Shown: positions 27,882 to 36,131, numbered from the stretch's first letter. The stretch: 64,000 nucleotides of DNA from Catellatospora sp. TT07R-123 (GCF_018327705.1 NZ_BNEM01000002.1:2914001-2978000), one strand, 5' to 3'. The notes: generated from the letters alone by a model not told the origin. Translations and numbers: made by a program.

Positions 27882-27901
27882 CCTACCGAGCACTCGGTAG
27901 G
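27882..27901. promoter_or_regulatory. Palindromic operator between the TetR gene and GH3 gene
   Basis: CCTACCGAG-CA-CTCGGTAGG, perfect 9-bp arms with a 2-nt centre, is a typical TetR-family operator size. It lies 18 bp upstream of the GH3 start, where binding would block expression of both genes. Confidence 0.72.
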
Positions 27902-27918
27902 TAGTGCAGGATGGCGGC

Positions 27919-30300
27919 ATGTCAGCGCTGCGTACCGAGCATGAGGCCGCGGTCGAGTCCGCCCTGGCCGCGCTCGACCTCGACACCAAAGTCAGCATCC
28001 TGTCCGGGCAGGACATGTGGTCGCTTCCGGCCGTGCCCGCGATCGGGCTGGCCTCGATCGTGATGAGCGACGGCCCCATCGGCGTACGCGGCACCCAGTG
28101 GAGCGCCGCCGACCCGTCGATCGCGCTGCCCAGCCCCACCGCGCTGGCCGCCACCTGGGACCCGGAGCTGGCCCGCCGCGCGGGCAACCTGCTCGGCCAG
28201 GAGGCCCGGCGCAAGGGCGTGCACGTGCTGCTCGCCCCCACGGTCAATCTGCACCGCAGCCCGCTGGGCGGCCGCCACTTCGAGGCGTACTCGGAGGACC
28301 CGCTGCTGACCGGGGCCATCGGCGCGGGCTACGTGCGCGGCGTGCAGGAGCACAGCGTGGGCACCACGGTGAAGCACTTCGTGGCCAACGACGCCGAGAC
28401 CGACCGGTTCACCGTCGACAACCGGGTCAGCGAGAAGACGCTGCGTGAGGTGTACCTCGCCCCGTTCGAGGCGATCGTCGCGGCGGGCGCGTGGGGCGTG
28501 ATGGCGGCGTACAACAAGGTCAACGGCACGACCATGACCGAGCACGCGCCCTTGCAGCGCGACGTGCTCAAGGGCGAGTGGGGCTTCGACGGCTTCATCA
28601 TCTCCGACTGGATGGCCGCCCGCGACACCGTCGCCACCGTCACCGGCGGACTCGACGTGGCCATGCCCGCCGTGGGCAGCCCGTGGGGGCGGCGCCTGGC
28701 CGACGCGGTGCGCGCCGGCGCCGTCGACCCCGAGCTCGTCGACGACCAGGTACGGCGCGTGCTGCGCCTGGCGGCGCGGGTCGGGGCGCTGGACGGCGTA
28801 CCCCCGGCGGTGCCCGCGGCCGACCGGCCCGCGGCGATCGACGGCGACGCGCTGGCCCGCGAGCTCGCGGCCCGCTCGTTCGTGCTGGCCGCCAACCCGC
28901 GCGGGGTGCTGCCGCTCGACCCGGCCGCGACCGGCACGATCGCGCTGATCGGCGCGCTGGCCCGCGACGCGCGCATCCTCGGCGGCGGCAGCGCCTTCGT
29001 CTTCCCGCCGCACGTGGTGTCTCCGCTGGACGGGCTCACCGCCGCCGGGCTGAAGGTCGAGTACGCCCTCGGCGCCGACCCGCGCACCAAGCTGCCCCCC
29101 GCGACCGGTCCGCAGTGGGCCGGGCTGACCGCGACGTTCCGCGACCGCGACGGCGCCGTCCTGCACACCACCCCGCTGGGCAGCGGGCGCGGCCTGTGGA
29201 TGGAGCTGCCCGCCGGGGTGGACCGCGACAACCTCGCCACCGCCGAGATCACCGGCCGCCTCACCCCGGCCGTGACGGGAACCCACGAGCTGGGCGTACG
29301 CGGCGTCGGGCGGTTCACGCTGACCGCGGGCGAGCAGACCGTCTTCGACGGCGCGCTGCTGCCCGAGTCCAGCGACCCGGCCGCGATCTTCCTCGCCCCG
29401 CCGGAGCAGCGGTGCCCGATCGAGCTGGCCGCGGGCGTGCCCGTGGACGTGACCCTGCGCCAGCAGGTCATGCTGCCGGAAGGGTTCGCCGTGGTCTCGC
29501 TCACGCTCTCCTTCGGCGAGCCGACCGCCTCCGAGGACGCGCTGCTGGAGCAGGCGGTGCGCGCCGCGGCCGCGGCCGACGTCGCGGTCGTCGTCGTGGG
29601 CACCACCGAGGAGGTCGAGTCGGAGGGCTTCGACCGCACCTGCCTGGCCCTGCCCGGACGGCAGGACGAGCTCGTCGCCCGGGTCGCCGCCGCCAACCCG
29701 AACACGATCGTCGTGGTCAACGCCGGATCGCCGGTCGAGCTGCCGTGGGCCGACGACGTCGCCGCCGTGCTGCTCACCTGGTTCCCCGGGCAGGAGGCCG
29801 GGCACGCGCTGGCCGACGTGCTCACCGGCGCCGCCGAGCCGGGCGGCCGTCTGCCCACCACCTGGCCGGTCCGCGAGCAGGACTGCCCGGTGCTGGGCAC
29901 CACGCCCGCCGACGGGGTGCTGGAGTACGCCGAGGACGTCCGGATCGGATACCGGGCCTGGGACGGGGCGCCGGTCGCGCCGCGCTGGTGGTTCGGGCAC
30001 GGGCTCGGCTACACCACCTGGGCGTACGAGCAGCTGGCCGTCGACGGCGCCGAGGCTGTCGTGACCGTACGCAACACCGGCGCCCGCCCCGGCCGCGAGA
30101 CCGTGCAGGTCTACGCCGACGGCCGCCTCGCGGGCTTCGCCACGGTCACCGCCGACCCCGGCCGGACCGCCACCGCCCGCATCCCGCTGCCCGAGCGCAC
30201 CTTCCAGCACTGGGACGGCGGCTGGGCCCCCGTCCCCGGGCCGCACCACGTCACCGCGGGCCCGTCGTACGCCACCCGCCCCCTCACCACCACGCTCTGA
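27919..30300 (+). CDS. Glycoside hydrolase family 3 beta-glucosidase with PA14-like insertion
   Basis: 793 aa. The catalytic nucleophile is Asp230 in FIISDWMA, and KHFVANDAETDR is the conserved substrate loop. Residues about 395-530 form a PA14-like insertion within the second domain, as in beta-glucosidases of the KmBglI type, which shapes specificity for short oligosaccharides. A C-terminal FN3-like domain completes the fold. No signal peptide is present, so it is cytoplasmic. ATG 27919 has AGGA 7 nt upstream; an in-frame GTG at 27904 is less likely. It is controlled by the divergent TetR gene through the shared operator. The stop lies within palindromic repeat 30297-30352. Confidence 0.92.
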   Translation: MSALRTEHEAAVESALAALDLDTKVSILSGQDMWSLPAVPAIGLASIVMSDGPIGVRGTQWSAADPSIALPSPTALAATWDPELARRAGNLLGQEARRKGVHVLLAPTVNLHRSPLGGRHFEAYSEDPLLTGAIGAGYVRGVQEHSVGTTVKHFVANDAETDRFTVDNRVSEKTLREVYLAPFEAIVAAGAWGVMAAYNKVNGTTMTEHAPLQRDVLKGEWGFDGFIISDWMAARDTVATVTGGLDVAMPAVGSPWGRRLADAVRAGAVDPELVDDQVRRVLRLAARVGALDGVPPAVPAADRPAAIDGDALARELAARSFVLAANPRGVLPLDPAATGTIALIGALARDARILGGGSAFVFPPHVVSPLDGLTAAGLKVEYALGADPRTKLPPATGPQWAGLTATFRDRDGAVLHTTPLGSGRGLWMELPAGVDRDNLATAEITGRLTPAVTGTHELGVRGVGRFTLTAGEQTVFDGALLPESSDPAAIFLAPPEQRCPIELAAGVPVDVTLRQQVMLPEGFAVVSLTLSFGEPTASEDALLEQAVRAAAAADVAVVVVGTTEEVESEGFDRTCLALPGRQDELVARVAAANPNTIVVVNAGSPVELPWADDVAAVLLTWFPGQEAGHALADVLTGAAEPGGRLPTTWPVREQDCPVLGTTPADGVLEYAEDVRIGYRAWDGAPVAPRWWFGHGLGYTTWAYEQLAVDGAEAVVTVRNTGARPGRETVQVYADGRLAGFATVTADPGRTATARIPLPERTFQHWDGGWAPVPGPHHVTAGPSYATRPLTTTL

Positions 30301-30352
30301 GCGAAGGAAAGGCACCTTCTTATCGCTTGACGCGGTAGAAGGTGCCTTTCTT
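30297..30352. repeat. Palindromic repeat, family 2, at the GH3 stop codon; terminator-like
   Basis: Arms AAAGGCACCTTCT (30308-30320) and AGAAGGTGCCTTT (30337-30349) form a 13-bp stem followed by a T-rich run. The start CTGAGCGAAGGAAAGGCACC overlaps the GH3 stop codon. A diverged copy is at 20733-20789. Confidence 0.75.
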
Positions 30353-30367
30353 AATTCGCCCGGCTGC

Positions 30368-30793
30368 TCAGCTCTGGGCGGGGTCGAACGGGTTGACGAT
30401 GGGGACGCCGGTGCGGACGAAGTCGACGACGTTGCGGGTCACCAGGGTCATCCGGTGCACCAGCGCGGTCGCGGCCATCAGCCCGTCGACGATCGGCGGG
30501 ATGTACGGCGGCACGTTGAGCCGCCCCCACTGCTGCGCCACCTCGACGGTGACCGGCAGGATCCGGTCCTGGTACATCGCGACCAGCCCGTCCAGCCACT
30601 GCTCCAGCACCTCGGCCTGCCCCGGCTTGCGCGGCCGCAGCCGCTCGACGCCCTGCCGGATCTCGCCGACGACCAGGACGCTGATGTAGACGTCGGCGTG
30701 CTGGTGCGCCTGGTGCCAGGCCAGCACGTTCTCATCCGGGGTACGCCGGCGCAGCTCCGACACCACGTTGGTGTCGAGCAGGAACGCCGTCAC
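30368..30793 (-). CDS. vapC: PIN-domain ribonuclease toxin (VapC family)
   Basis: 141 aa. The acidic PIN residues are all visible: LLDTNVVSELR (Asp7), GEIRQGVERL, VDGLMAATAL and LVTRNVVDF. PIN toxins are Mg-dependent RNases that cut tRNA or rRNA when free of antitoxin. The GTG start at 30793 overlaps the antitoxin stop (GTGA), the usual coupling in these operons. It is transcribed after the Phd-like gene. The target RNA is unknown. Confidence 0.9.
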   Translation of the reverse strand: MTAFLLDTNVVSELRRRTPDENVLAWHQAHQHADVYISVLVVGEIRQGVERLRPRKPGQAEVLEQWLDGLVAMYQDRILPVTVEVAQQWGRLNVPPYIPPIVDGLMAATALVHRMTLVTRNVVDFVRTGVPIVNPFDPAQS

Positions 30794-31038
30794 TCGCCCA
30801 GGTCGATCTCGCGCGGCAGCTCGCGGCTGCGCTCGACGGTGAACTCGTCGCCCGCGACCGCGTCGGCGCGCAGATAGCTCATGAACCCGACCGGCTCGCC
30901 GCGCAGCCGCCGGTACTCGTCGATGTCGAGGACGACCGCGATCTCCTGACCGTGCTTGGTCACGATCTGCGGTTCCCCTTCGGCGGCGCGCAGCACCTCG
31001 CTGAACCGCTGCTTCGCCTCCTGCACCTGCCAGCGCAC
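30790..31038 (-). CDS. Phd/YefM-type antitoxin partner of the PIN toxin
   Basis: 82 aa. VQEAKQRFSEVLRAA followed by GEPQIVTKHGQEIAVVLDIDEY is the standard Phd/YefM N-terminal DNA-binding fold. The acidic C-terminus would wrap the toxin. The GTG at 31038 is chosen because GGAGG lies 5 nt upstream; a longer GTG start at 31053 is less well placed. A perfect 14-bp palindrome lies 16 bp upstream of the start and probably mediates autorepression by the complex. Confidence 0.88.
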   Translation of the reverse strand: MRWQVQEAKQRFSEVLRAAEGEPQIVTKHGQEIAVVLDIDEYRRLRGEPVGFMSYLRADAVAGDEFTVERSRELPREIDLGE

Positions 31039-31053
31039 GACCACCTCCAGCAC

Positions 31054-31067
31054 TCTGTCTAGACAGA
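31054..31067. promoter_or_regulatory. Palindromic operator of the toxin-antitoxin operon
   Basis: TCTGTCTAGACAGA is a perfect 14-bp palindrome. A TAGAGT box on the minus strand (31071-31076) would place the transcription start inside it. Confidence 0.65.
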
Positions 31068-31286
31068 CCAGACTCTACCCGGCGAGGTGCCGAGTCGTCC
31101 CGACCCGCCGTGATCACTGTTTCGGGGACCGTGCGGGCCTGCATGATCGGCGTTTGCGGTCACGGTGTGGCCTGCACAGACAGGTCTTGACCGCCGACAG
31201 CGATCACCCCGGCTACCGGGCGCGGAGCGCCGGTGCCCCGGGCCTGGTGGCCCGGCGGTGTCGGTGCGGCGTGTGATGCTGGCGCG

Positions 31287-31589
31287 GTGATCCTCACCTT
31301 CGACGCCGAGCTGTGGCTGTGGGACGCCCGACGCGACGAGAGCTGGACCTTCGTCAGCCTGCCGCAGGACGGGTCCACCGAGATCCGCGAACTGTCCGAC
31401 GGGCCGCGCCGGGGGTTCGGCTCCCTGCGGGTGCGGGTGACCGTCGGTGCCACCACGTGGCAGACCTCGATCTTCCCGGACAGCGGGCGCGGCTGTTACG
31501 TGCTGCCCGTCAAGCGAGCCGTTCGCAAGGCCGAGCGGCTCGACGTGGGCGACGTGCTGTCGGCGACCGTCGAGGTGCTGGACCTGTGA
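31287..31589 (+). CDS. DUF1905 domain protein
   Basis: 100 aa. The whole protein matches the DUF1905 pattern: an N-terminal FDAELWLWD strand, then FGSLRVRVTVGATTWQTSIFP and YVLPVKRAVRKAERLDVGD. The family is a small beta-barrel often fused to an OmdA-type domain. The function is unknown and the partner domain is absent here. GTG 31287 is used because the domain begins immediately after it; no ribosome site is obvious. It is monocistronic and converges with the following lipoprotein gene. The 248 bp before it hold only the toxin-antitoxin promoter and nothing else clear. Confidence 0.82.
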   Translation: MILTFDAELWLWDARRDESWTFVSLPQDGSTEIRELSDGPRRGFGSLRVRVTVGATTWQTSIFPDSGRGCYVLPVKRAVRKAERLDVGDVLSATVEVLDL

Positions 31590-31633
31590 CGGTGCGCTGG
31601 CGGCGTGGGGGCACGCCGCCAGCGCGGTCCCGG

Positions 31634-32233
31634 TCAGGCCTGCGCGGCGACGGCGCGCAGCTGGCCCAGGGTGGTGCCGAAGCCCTTGCCCGAGGCGGCC
31701 GGGTCCTCGACGAGCAGGCCGGTCACGGCCATCGCCTGCGACCGGGTGGTGACGGCCGACTGGTCGCCGGCGCCGGTGACGTCGAAGACGCCGAAGTCGC
31801 CGCTGAGGGTGCTGTACGACCCCGCCTCGACCTGGGCCAGGTACAGCACGACGGCCTGGCCCGGCTCCAGCTTCGACATGTGCTGCATGTCGACGGTCTG
31901 CCCGTTCAGGCCGGTCAGCTTGAGGACGTCGCCGACCTTGGCGGTGGCGCCGTTCGCGGCGCGCAGCACCTCGTCGACGCGCAGCCCGGCCGCCGTGATC
32001 TGGCCGCGGACCACCAGGTCCGCCGCCGCCGTGAGCTCCTTGACCGTGGTGTATCCGCGCAGCTTGCCCCGCACCGGCGGGACGGCCTCGGACGGCGCTG
32101 CGGTCGCGGCGGCGCTGCTGGTCGCGGGCGCCGCCGCCGGGGTCACCGGGTCGGCGCCGCAGGCCGCCAGGGCGGCCGTCGCGAGGACGGCCGCGGCGGC
32201 CAGGGCCAGGGTGCGGCGGGGGGTGTGTGCCAT
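31634..32233 (-). CDS. Secreted lipoprotein paralogous to the sensor domain of the upstream anti-sigma-like protein
   Basis: 199 aa. The lipobox LAAC follows a clear signal peptide. After an Ala-rich linker, residues 55-199 align with the C-terminal domain of the neighbouring membrane protein, sharing ELTAAADLVVRG, LEPGQ..VLYLA, LSGDFGVFDV and RSQ.MAVTGL. AAGGAG lies 7 nt before the ATG. The gene lies 112 bp downstream of the sigma/anti-sigma pair on the same strand. Inference: it is a diffusible or anchored copy of the sensor domain that could compete for the same extracellular signal. No enzymatic motif is seen. Confidence 0.8.
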   Translation of the reverse strand: MAHTPRRTLALAAAAVLATAALAACGADPVTPAAAPATSSAAATAAPSEAVPPVRGKLRGYTTVKELTAAADLVVRGQITAAGLRVDEVLRAANGATAKVGDVLKLTGLNGQTVDMQHMSKLEPGQAVVLYLAQVEAGSYSTLSGDFGVFDVTGAGDQSAVTTRSQAMAVTGLLVEDPAASGKGFGTTLGQLRAVAAQA

Positions 32234-32345
32234 GGGAATGCTCCTTGCGTCTGGCGCCACCCGGACCGTCCGGCCCGGTGCGGCGCTGCCTTCCCCCTCT
32301 ATCTGTGCGCCGCCCGCGACGAGTTCCCGTTCGCAGCAGTTTTTT

Positions 32346-33098
32346 CTAGCCCACCTCCCGGGCCACGGCGCGCAGGTCGTCGAGCGGGGCGGTGAAGTGG
32401 CGCTGCCGCGCGGTGGCGTCCTCGTCGCGCAGGCCGGTGACCGCCATCGTCTGCGAGCGCGCCACGGCCGCGTCACCGACCACGTCGAACACCCCGAAAT
32501 CCCCGCTGAGCGGGGTGTACCCGCCCGCCCCGTCGGCGGCCAGGTAGAGCACGGCGTGCTGGCCGGGCTCCAGCCGCGACATGCCCGCCAGCTCCGGCAC
32601 GCGCAGGGTGAGCTCGGCGGTGTCGGGCAGGCCGGGGGCGCGGCGCAGCACCTCGGCGACGCGGAAGGCGGCGACCCGGTCCGGGCCGGTGCCGTCGGCC
32701 CGGGTCACCTCGCCGCGCACCACCAGGTCGGCGGCGGCGGTGAGCTGGCGGACGGTGCCGTACGCACGGATCTTGGCGATCTGGCCGCCGGGCGTGGCCG
32801 ATGCCGGCGCGGAGACCGCGGGCGTCGGCACCGCCACGACCGGGCCGGAGCCCGTGTTCGCGACCACCGCCGCCACCGTTCCGGCGACGACGGCCACCGA
32901 CGCCAGGGCCAGGGCCGGACGCAGCAGGCCGAGCCGGGGTGCCCGGCGCGGCGGGGCCGTGATCGCGGCCAGCAGCCGCTGCCGGTGCAGCTCGCGGCGG
33001 CCGGGCGGCAGGTCGCGGGAGCCGGGGTCGGGCAGCAGTTCGGCGAGTTCGGCCAGCTCGGCGCGCTCGGACGGGTCCAGCGGCGGGTGCACCTTCAT
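32346..33098 (-). CDS. Single-pass membrane protein, probable anti-sigma factor
   Basis: 250 aa. The cytoplasmic N-terminus (1-60) is acidic then basic. One membrane helix spans about 62-84 (ALALASVAVVAGTVAAVVAN), and an extracytoplasmic domain follows (105-250). The gene overlaps the ECF sigma stop by 4 bp (ATGA), the classical arrangement for a sigma/anti-sigma pair. No zinc anti-sigma HxxxCxxC motif is seen, so recognition would rest on a different N-terminal fold. The outer domain is duplicated in the lipoprotein encoded next. Assignment is by topology and linkage. Confidence 0.75.
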   Translation of the reverse strand: MKVHPPLDPSERAELAELAELLPDPGSRDLPPGRRELHRQRLLAAITAPPRRAPRLGLLRPALALASVAVVAGTVAAVVANTGSGPVVAVPTPAVSAPASATPGGQIAKIRAYGTVRQLTAAADLVVRGEVTRADGTGPDRVAAFRVAEVLRRAPGLPDTAELTLRVPELAGMSRLEPGQHAVLYLAADGAGGYTPLSGDFGVFDVVGDAAVARSQTMAVTGLRDEDATARQRHFTAPLDDLRAVAREVG

Positions 33099-33721
33099 CG
33101 GTTGACCTCCTGTGCGAGCCCGGCGGTGTCACGTACCTGAGTTGTCTGTCCGACCGGGCGGGCCGGGTTCCGGGCGGCCTGCGCCGCGTCGACGAGCCCG
33201 CGCAGCCGGGCACGGGCCCGCGACAGCCGCGAGCGCACCGTGCCGACCGGCACGCCCAGCGCCCGCGCGGCCGACTCGTAGTCCAGCCCCTCCCACAGGC
33301 ACAGCGTCACCACCTCGCGCTCCTGGCGGCGCAGCTGCGCCAGCGCGCCGATCGCGGCGGTGATCCGGTCGCGGTCGTCGAGCCGTCCGGCGACCGCCTC
33401 GGCGTGGTCGGGCTCGGTGAGTTCGGCCGCGGCCAGCGCGGACGCGGCCGCGCGGTAGCGGCGGTTGCTGCGGGTGTGGTTGCGCGCCTCGTTGGTGGCG
33501 ATGCCGAGCAGCCACGGCCGCAGCGAGCCGCCCTCGTCGTCGATCCGGGCCCGCGAGCGCCAGGCTTGCAGGTACGTGGCGGCCATGACGTCCTCCGCGA
33601 CCGACCAGTCGGCGGTGAGCCGGAACGCGTGGTTGTAGACCGACCGCGCGTACTGGTCGTACAGCTCGGAAAACGCGCTGGCATCGCCGGCTCGTATCCG
33701 GGCGCGCAGACTCGACTCCAT
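33095..33721 (-). CDS. ECF-type RNA polymerase sigma factor
   Basis: 208 aa. Region 2 (FSELYDQYARSVYNHAFRLT, then AEDVMAATYLQAWR) and region 4 (LDYESAARALGVPVGTVRSRLSRARARL) are both intact. It directs RNA polymerase to a small regulon, probably including its own operon, when freed from the membrane protein encoded immediately after it. The 25 C-terminal residues are basic and unconserved. ATG 33721 starts just before region 2; the ribosome site is weak. The upstream region carries palindromic repeat D. Confidence 0.92.
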   Translation of the reverse strand: MESSLRARIRAGDASAFSELYDQYARSVYNHAFRLTADWSVAEDVMAATYLQAWRSRARIDDEGGSLRPWLLGIATNEARNHTRSNRRYRAAASALAAAELTEPDHAEAVAGRLDDRDRITAAIGALAQLRRQEREVVTLCLWEGLDYESAARALGVPVGTVRSRLSRARARLRGLVDAAQAARNPARPVGQTTQVRDTAGLAQEVNR

Positions 33722-33846
33722 GACCGTTTCTCTGTCCCGCGGCGGCCCCGAGTTCCCGTGATCCAGGTCACCGTGCCGCCACTGCCCCGTCCGGCGACCA
33801 TATCCGGCCCGACCACCCTCCGCCCAAGCCCCGACCACTCCACCCA

Positions 33847-33933
33847 CCCCAAGATCGGCCAAGTTGCCGGGCAATCGGGCGTATGACACCCCCGCTTTCG
33901 CCCGATTGCCCGGCAACTTGGCGGATCTTGGGG
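33847..33933. repeat. Intergenic palindromic repeat, family 3 (copy D)
   Basis: 35-bp arms (33847-33881 and 33899-33933) with one mismatch flank a 17-nt loop. The core is AAGTTGCCGGGCAATCGGGCG-like and differs from family 1, but the outer border CCCCAAGATCGG is shared with copies A and C. It sits between the divergent sigma and permease genes. Confidence 0.82.
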
Positions 33934-34004
33934 GTGGCCCTCAGGCGCCCGGCGGGGTTTGCGGCGGGTGTCCACATAGATCGGCGCGGCTAGGATGCTG
34001 TTGC

Positions 34005-35552
34005 GTGACAGAGAACCCGATACCTGCCCGCCGAAGCGGGAACCTCCTGTTCGGACTGCTAGCGCTCATTCCCGCGATCGTCCTGCTGCTCACCGGCTAC
34101 CTCGTGCCGACGGTGCGTACGGTGCTGGCCAGCTTCACCGACGCCTCGCTGCTGTCCAAGCCGAGTGAGTCGGTCGGGCTGGAGAACTACTCCGACATCG
34201 GCGGGCGCTTCGGCGAGTCGCTGGTCGGGCCGCTGGTGCTGGCCGTCGCGCTGACCTTCGCCGCGCTGGTCGGCGGGGTGCTGGCCTGGCTCGCCGCGCG
34301 GGCCGGACGCCCCGCGCGGTGGACGCTGCGGGCGGCGTTCGCGCTGCCGATGGCGGCGGTGGGCAGCGCGGTCGCGGCCGTCTCCTGGCTGCTGGCGTTC
34401 AAGGGTGCGCCGGTGAACGCCGGGCTGGCCCAGTTCGCCGCCTTCGTCGGGCTGGTCGTGGGCCTGGGCGCGACGGGATACCTGCTGGTGTTCCGCCACT
34501 CGACCCGGCTGTCCGACACCTGGCCGGGCACGCTGCTGGTGACCGGGGTCGTCGCGGCGACGTCGCTGGCGTACGCGGTGCAGTCGTTCGCGTTCCCGCT
34601 GCTGCTGGTGTCCAGGGACAGCCCGCGCGGCAGCCGGACCCCGTCGATGCTCATCTTCGACACCGCGTTCCGCTTCGCCCGGCTCGGGCAGGCCAGCGCC
34701 GGTGCGGTGCTGCTGTGGCTGCTGCTGGCGGTGCTCGGCCTCGGCGTCGCGGTCTGGCTGATCATGGCGCGGGCCCGGGTCGAGGCGGCCGAGCCCGAGC
34801 AGCCGGTGGACGGCCAGGCGGCCGGACAGGCAGCCTGGCGCGTGGTGAGCGTGCTGGCCACGGTGGTGGCGGTGCTGGTCGCGCTGGCCGGCCTGGTGCC
34901 GCTGCTGCTGCACTCGTTCGATTTCCCGACCCGGGCGATGGGCTCGGGCGTGCTGCCGCACCTGGTCTCCACCTGGGTGCCGCCGCTGCTGTCGACCGGG
35001 CTCGGGGTGGTGGCGGCGGCGCTGGCCGGATACGGCATCGGCGCGCTGCGACCGCTCGGGCGGCTCAGCGGCCTGCTGCTGCTGCCGTTCGCGCCGTGGC
35101 TGTTCACCGGCCTGCCCGTGCTGACCCCGGACGCCTTCGCGCACCGGGGCGAGGACGGCACCCTGTTCCTGACCCTGATCCCGCCCGCGAGCCTGAGCAT
35201 CCCGGTGCTGTTCGGCAGCGCGCTGCTGTTCGCCGGGGTGCGCTGGACCCGGGCGCTGCCGGTCGTCGCGGCGGCCGGGCTGCTGGTCTGGGTCACCGCC
35301 GCCCAGGACCTGTGGTGGCCGCTGATCGTCTCGCTGGAGCCGGACGACATGCCGGTCCAGGTGCTGCTGGTGCAGGTCGTCAACCGGTTCGCCGGTCCCG
35401 ACGGCGCGCCCACCGGGTGGGCGTACCCGCTGCCGGTCCTGCTGCTGGTCGCGGCGGCCATTGCCGCCGTGCAGATCTTCGTGCTGGACCGGCTGGTGCT
35501 GCGCACGGGCCGGGAGGAGCCGGTCGCGGCCGAGGTTCCGCCGCTGCCCTGA
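34005..35552 (+). CDS. Fused double ABC-transporter permease, orphan (MalF-MalG-like)
   Basis: 515 aa with about 12 membrane helices in two halves joined near residue 270 (after ARARVEAAEPEQ). Each half resembles a sugar ABC permease: the first ends like MalF (FDTAFRFARLGQASAGAVLLWLLLAV) and the second like MalG (LWWPLIVSLEPDDMPVQVLLVQ). No EAA loop, which normally contacts the ATPase, is recognisable in either half. No binding protein or ATPase gene is adjacent. GTG 34005 has TAGGAT at 33991-33996, 8 nt upstream, and no ribosome site, suggesting a leaderless message. It may work with a shared ATPase elsewhere or be a non-transport derivative. Confidence 0.75.
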   Translation: MTENPIPARRSGNLLFGLLALIPAIVLLLTGYLVPTVRTVLASFTDASLLSKPSESVGLENYSDIGGRFGESLVGPLVLAVALTFAALVGGVLAWLAARAGRPARWTLRAAFALPMAAVGSAVAAVSWLLAFKGAPVNAGLAQFAAFVGLVVGLGATGYLLVFRHSTRLSDTWPGTLLVTGVVAATSLAYAVQSFAFPLLLVSRDSPRGSRTPSMLIFDTAFRFARLGQASAGAVLLWLLLAVLGLGVAVWLIMARARVEAAEPEQPVDGQAAGQAAWRVVSVLATVVAVLVALAGLVPLLLHSFDFPTRAMGSGVLPHLVSTWVPPLLSTGLGVVAAALAGYGIGALRPLGRLSGLLLLPFAPWLFTGLPVLTPDAFAHRGEDGTLFLTLIPPASLSIPVLFGSALLFAGVRWTRALPVVAAAGLLVWVTAAQDLWWPLIVSLEPDDMPVQVLLVQVVNRFAGPDGAPTGWAYPLPVLLLVAAAIAAVQIFVLDRLVLRTGREEPVAAEVPPLP

Positions 35553-35557
35553 CAGCA

Positions 35558-35595
35558 GGTGCCGTGGCGAAGGCGGTCGCCCTCGCCACGGCACC
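35558..35595. terminator. Hairpin between convergent permease and small membrane protein genes
   Basis: A 13-bp perfect outer stem (35558-35570 with 35583-35595) with a short inner stem lies directly after the permease stop. Confidence 0.72.
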
Positions 35596-35603
35596 GCCCG
35601 GTG

Positions 35604-35960
35604 TCAGCCCAGCGGATTGCGGCGTCGCCGCTGCAGCACCACGATCCGGGCCACGGCTCCGAAAAACAGCAGCGCGCCGGGCACGAGCATGCCGAAGACG
35701 GCCGCGCGGGTGTCCGCCAGCTCCTGCTCGTACGTGGTGACGTCCGGCCAGCTGCCGCACACCTCGCCCGGGTGGATGGCCTCGCCTCGGCACATGACGT
35801 CCCCGCTGGCCATGATGATGGCGACGAGCATCAGCACCGCCCCCATGAAGAGACTGGTGTATCGGTGGAGCAAGACGCTGACGGGTATCACGAGGACCCT
35901 TCCCATCGACAGGCCGGACTGTCCGCTGGGCGCGAATCCGGCACTTAGTTTGGCGTCCAT
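35604..35960 (-). CDS. Small two-helix membrane protein, unknown
   Basis: 118 aa. Two membrane helices are clear (about 22-52 and 88-110), joined by an external loop with two Cys (CRGEAIHPGEVCGSW) that could form a disulfide. The C-terminus is basic (QRRRRNPLG). The start at 35960 is uncertain: no ribosome site is present, and an ATG at about residue 19 would still leave both helices. No family recognised. The 171-bp gap to the next gene shows nothing clear beyond promoters. Confidence 0.6.
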   Translation of the reverse strand: MDAKLSAGFAPSGQSGLSMGRVLVIPVSVLLHRYTSLFMGAVLMLVAIIMASGDVMCRGEAIHPGEVCGSWPDVTTYEQELADTRAAVFGMLVPGALLFFGAVARIVVLQRRRRNPLG

Positions 35961-36131
35961 TCAAATACATGAGCATCGAGCCGGTCCAGCCCCGCCTTCG
36001 CGGTGCTGCTCAGGGGCGCGAAAAAACTCGCTGAGATTTTCCGGCCCGGCTGTCGATCCGGCGCCGGGCCGTTCGACCTGGGGGTGAGAGGGTGGGGTTG
36101 CCACCCCGAAGATCGAACTAGGAGACGAACG

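Noticed and set aside
27922..30315. 797-codon minus-strand frame across the GH3 gene, and similar long frames at 57122-60058 and 8178-9884
   Set aside because: All lie antisense to well-recognised proteins, have low-complexity composition and no ribosome sites.
10008..33933. CRISPR-like or integron-like repeat array
   Set aside because: The repeats are single dispersed palindromes many kilobases apart with no spacers and no cas or integrase genes.
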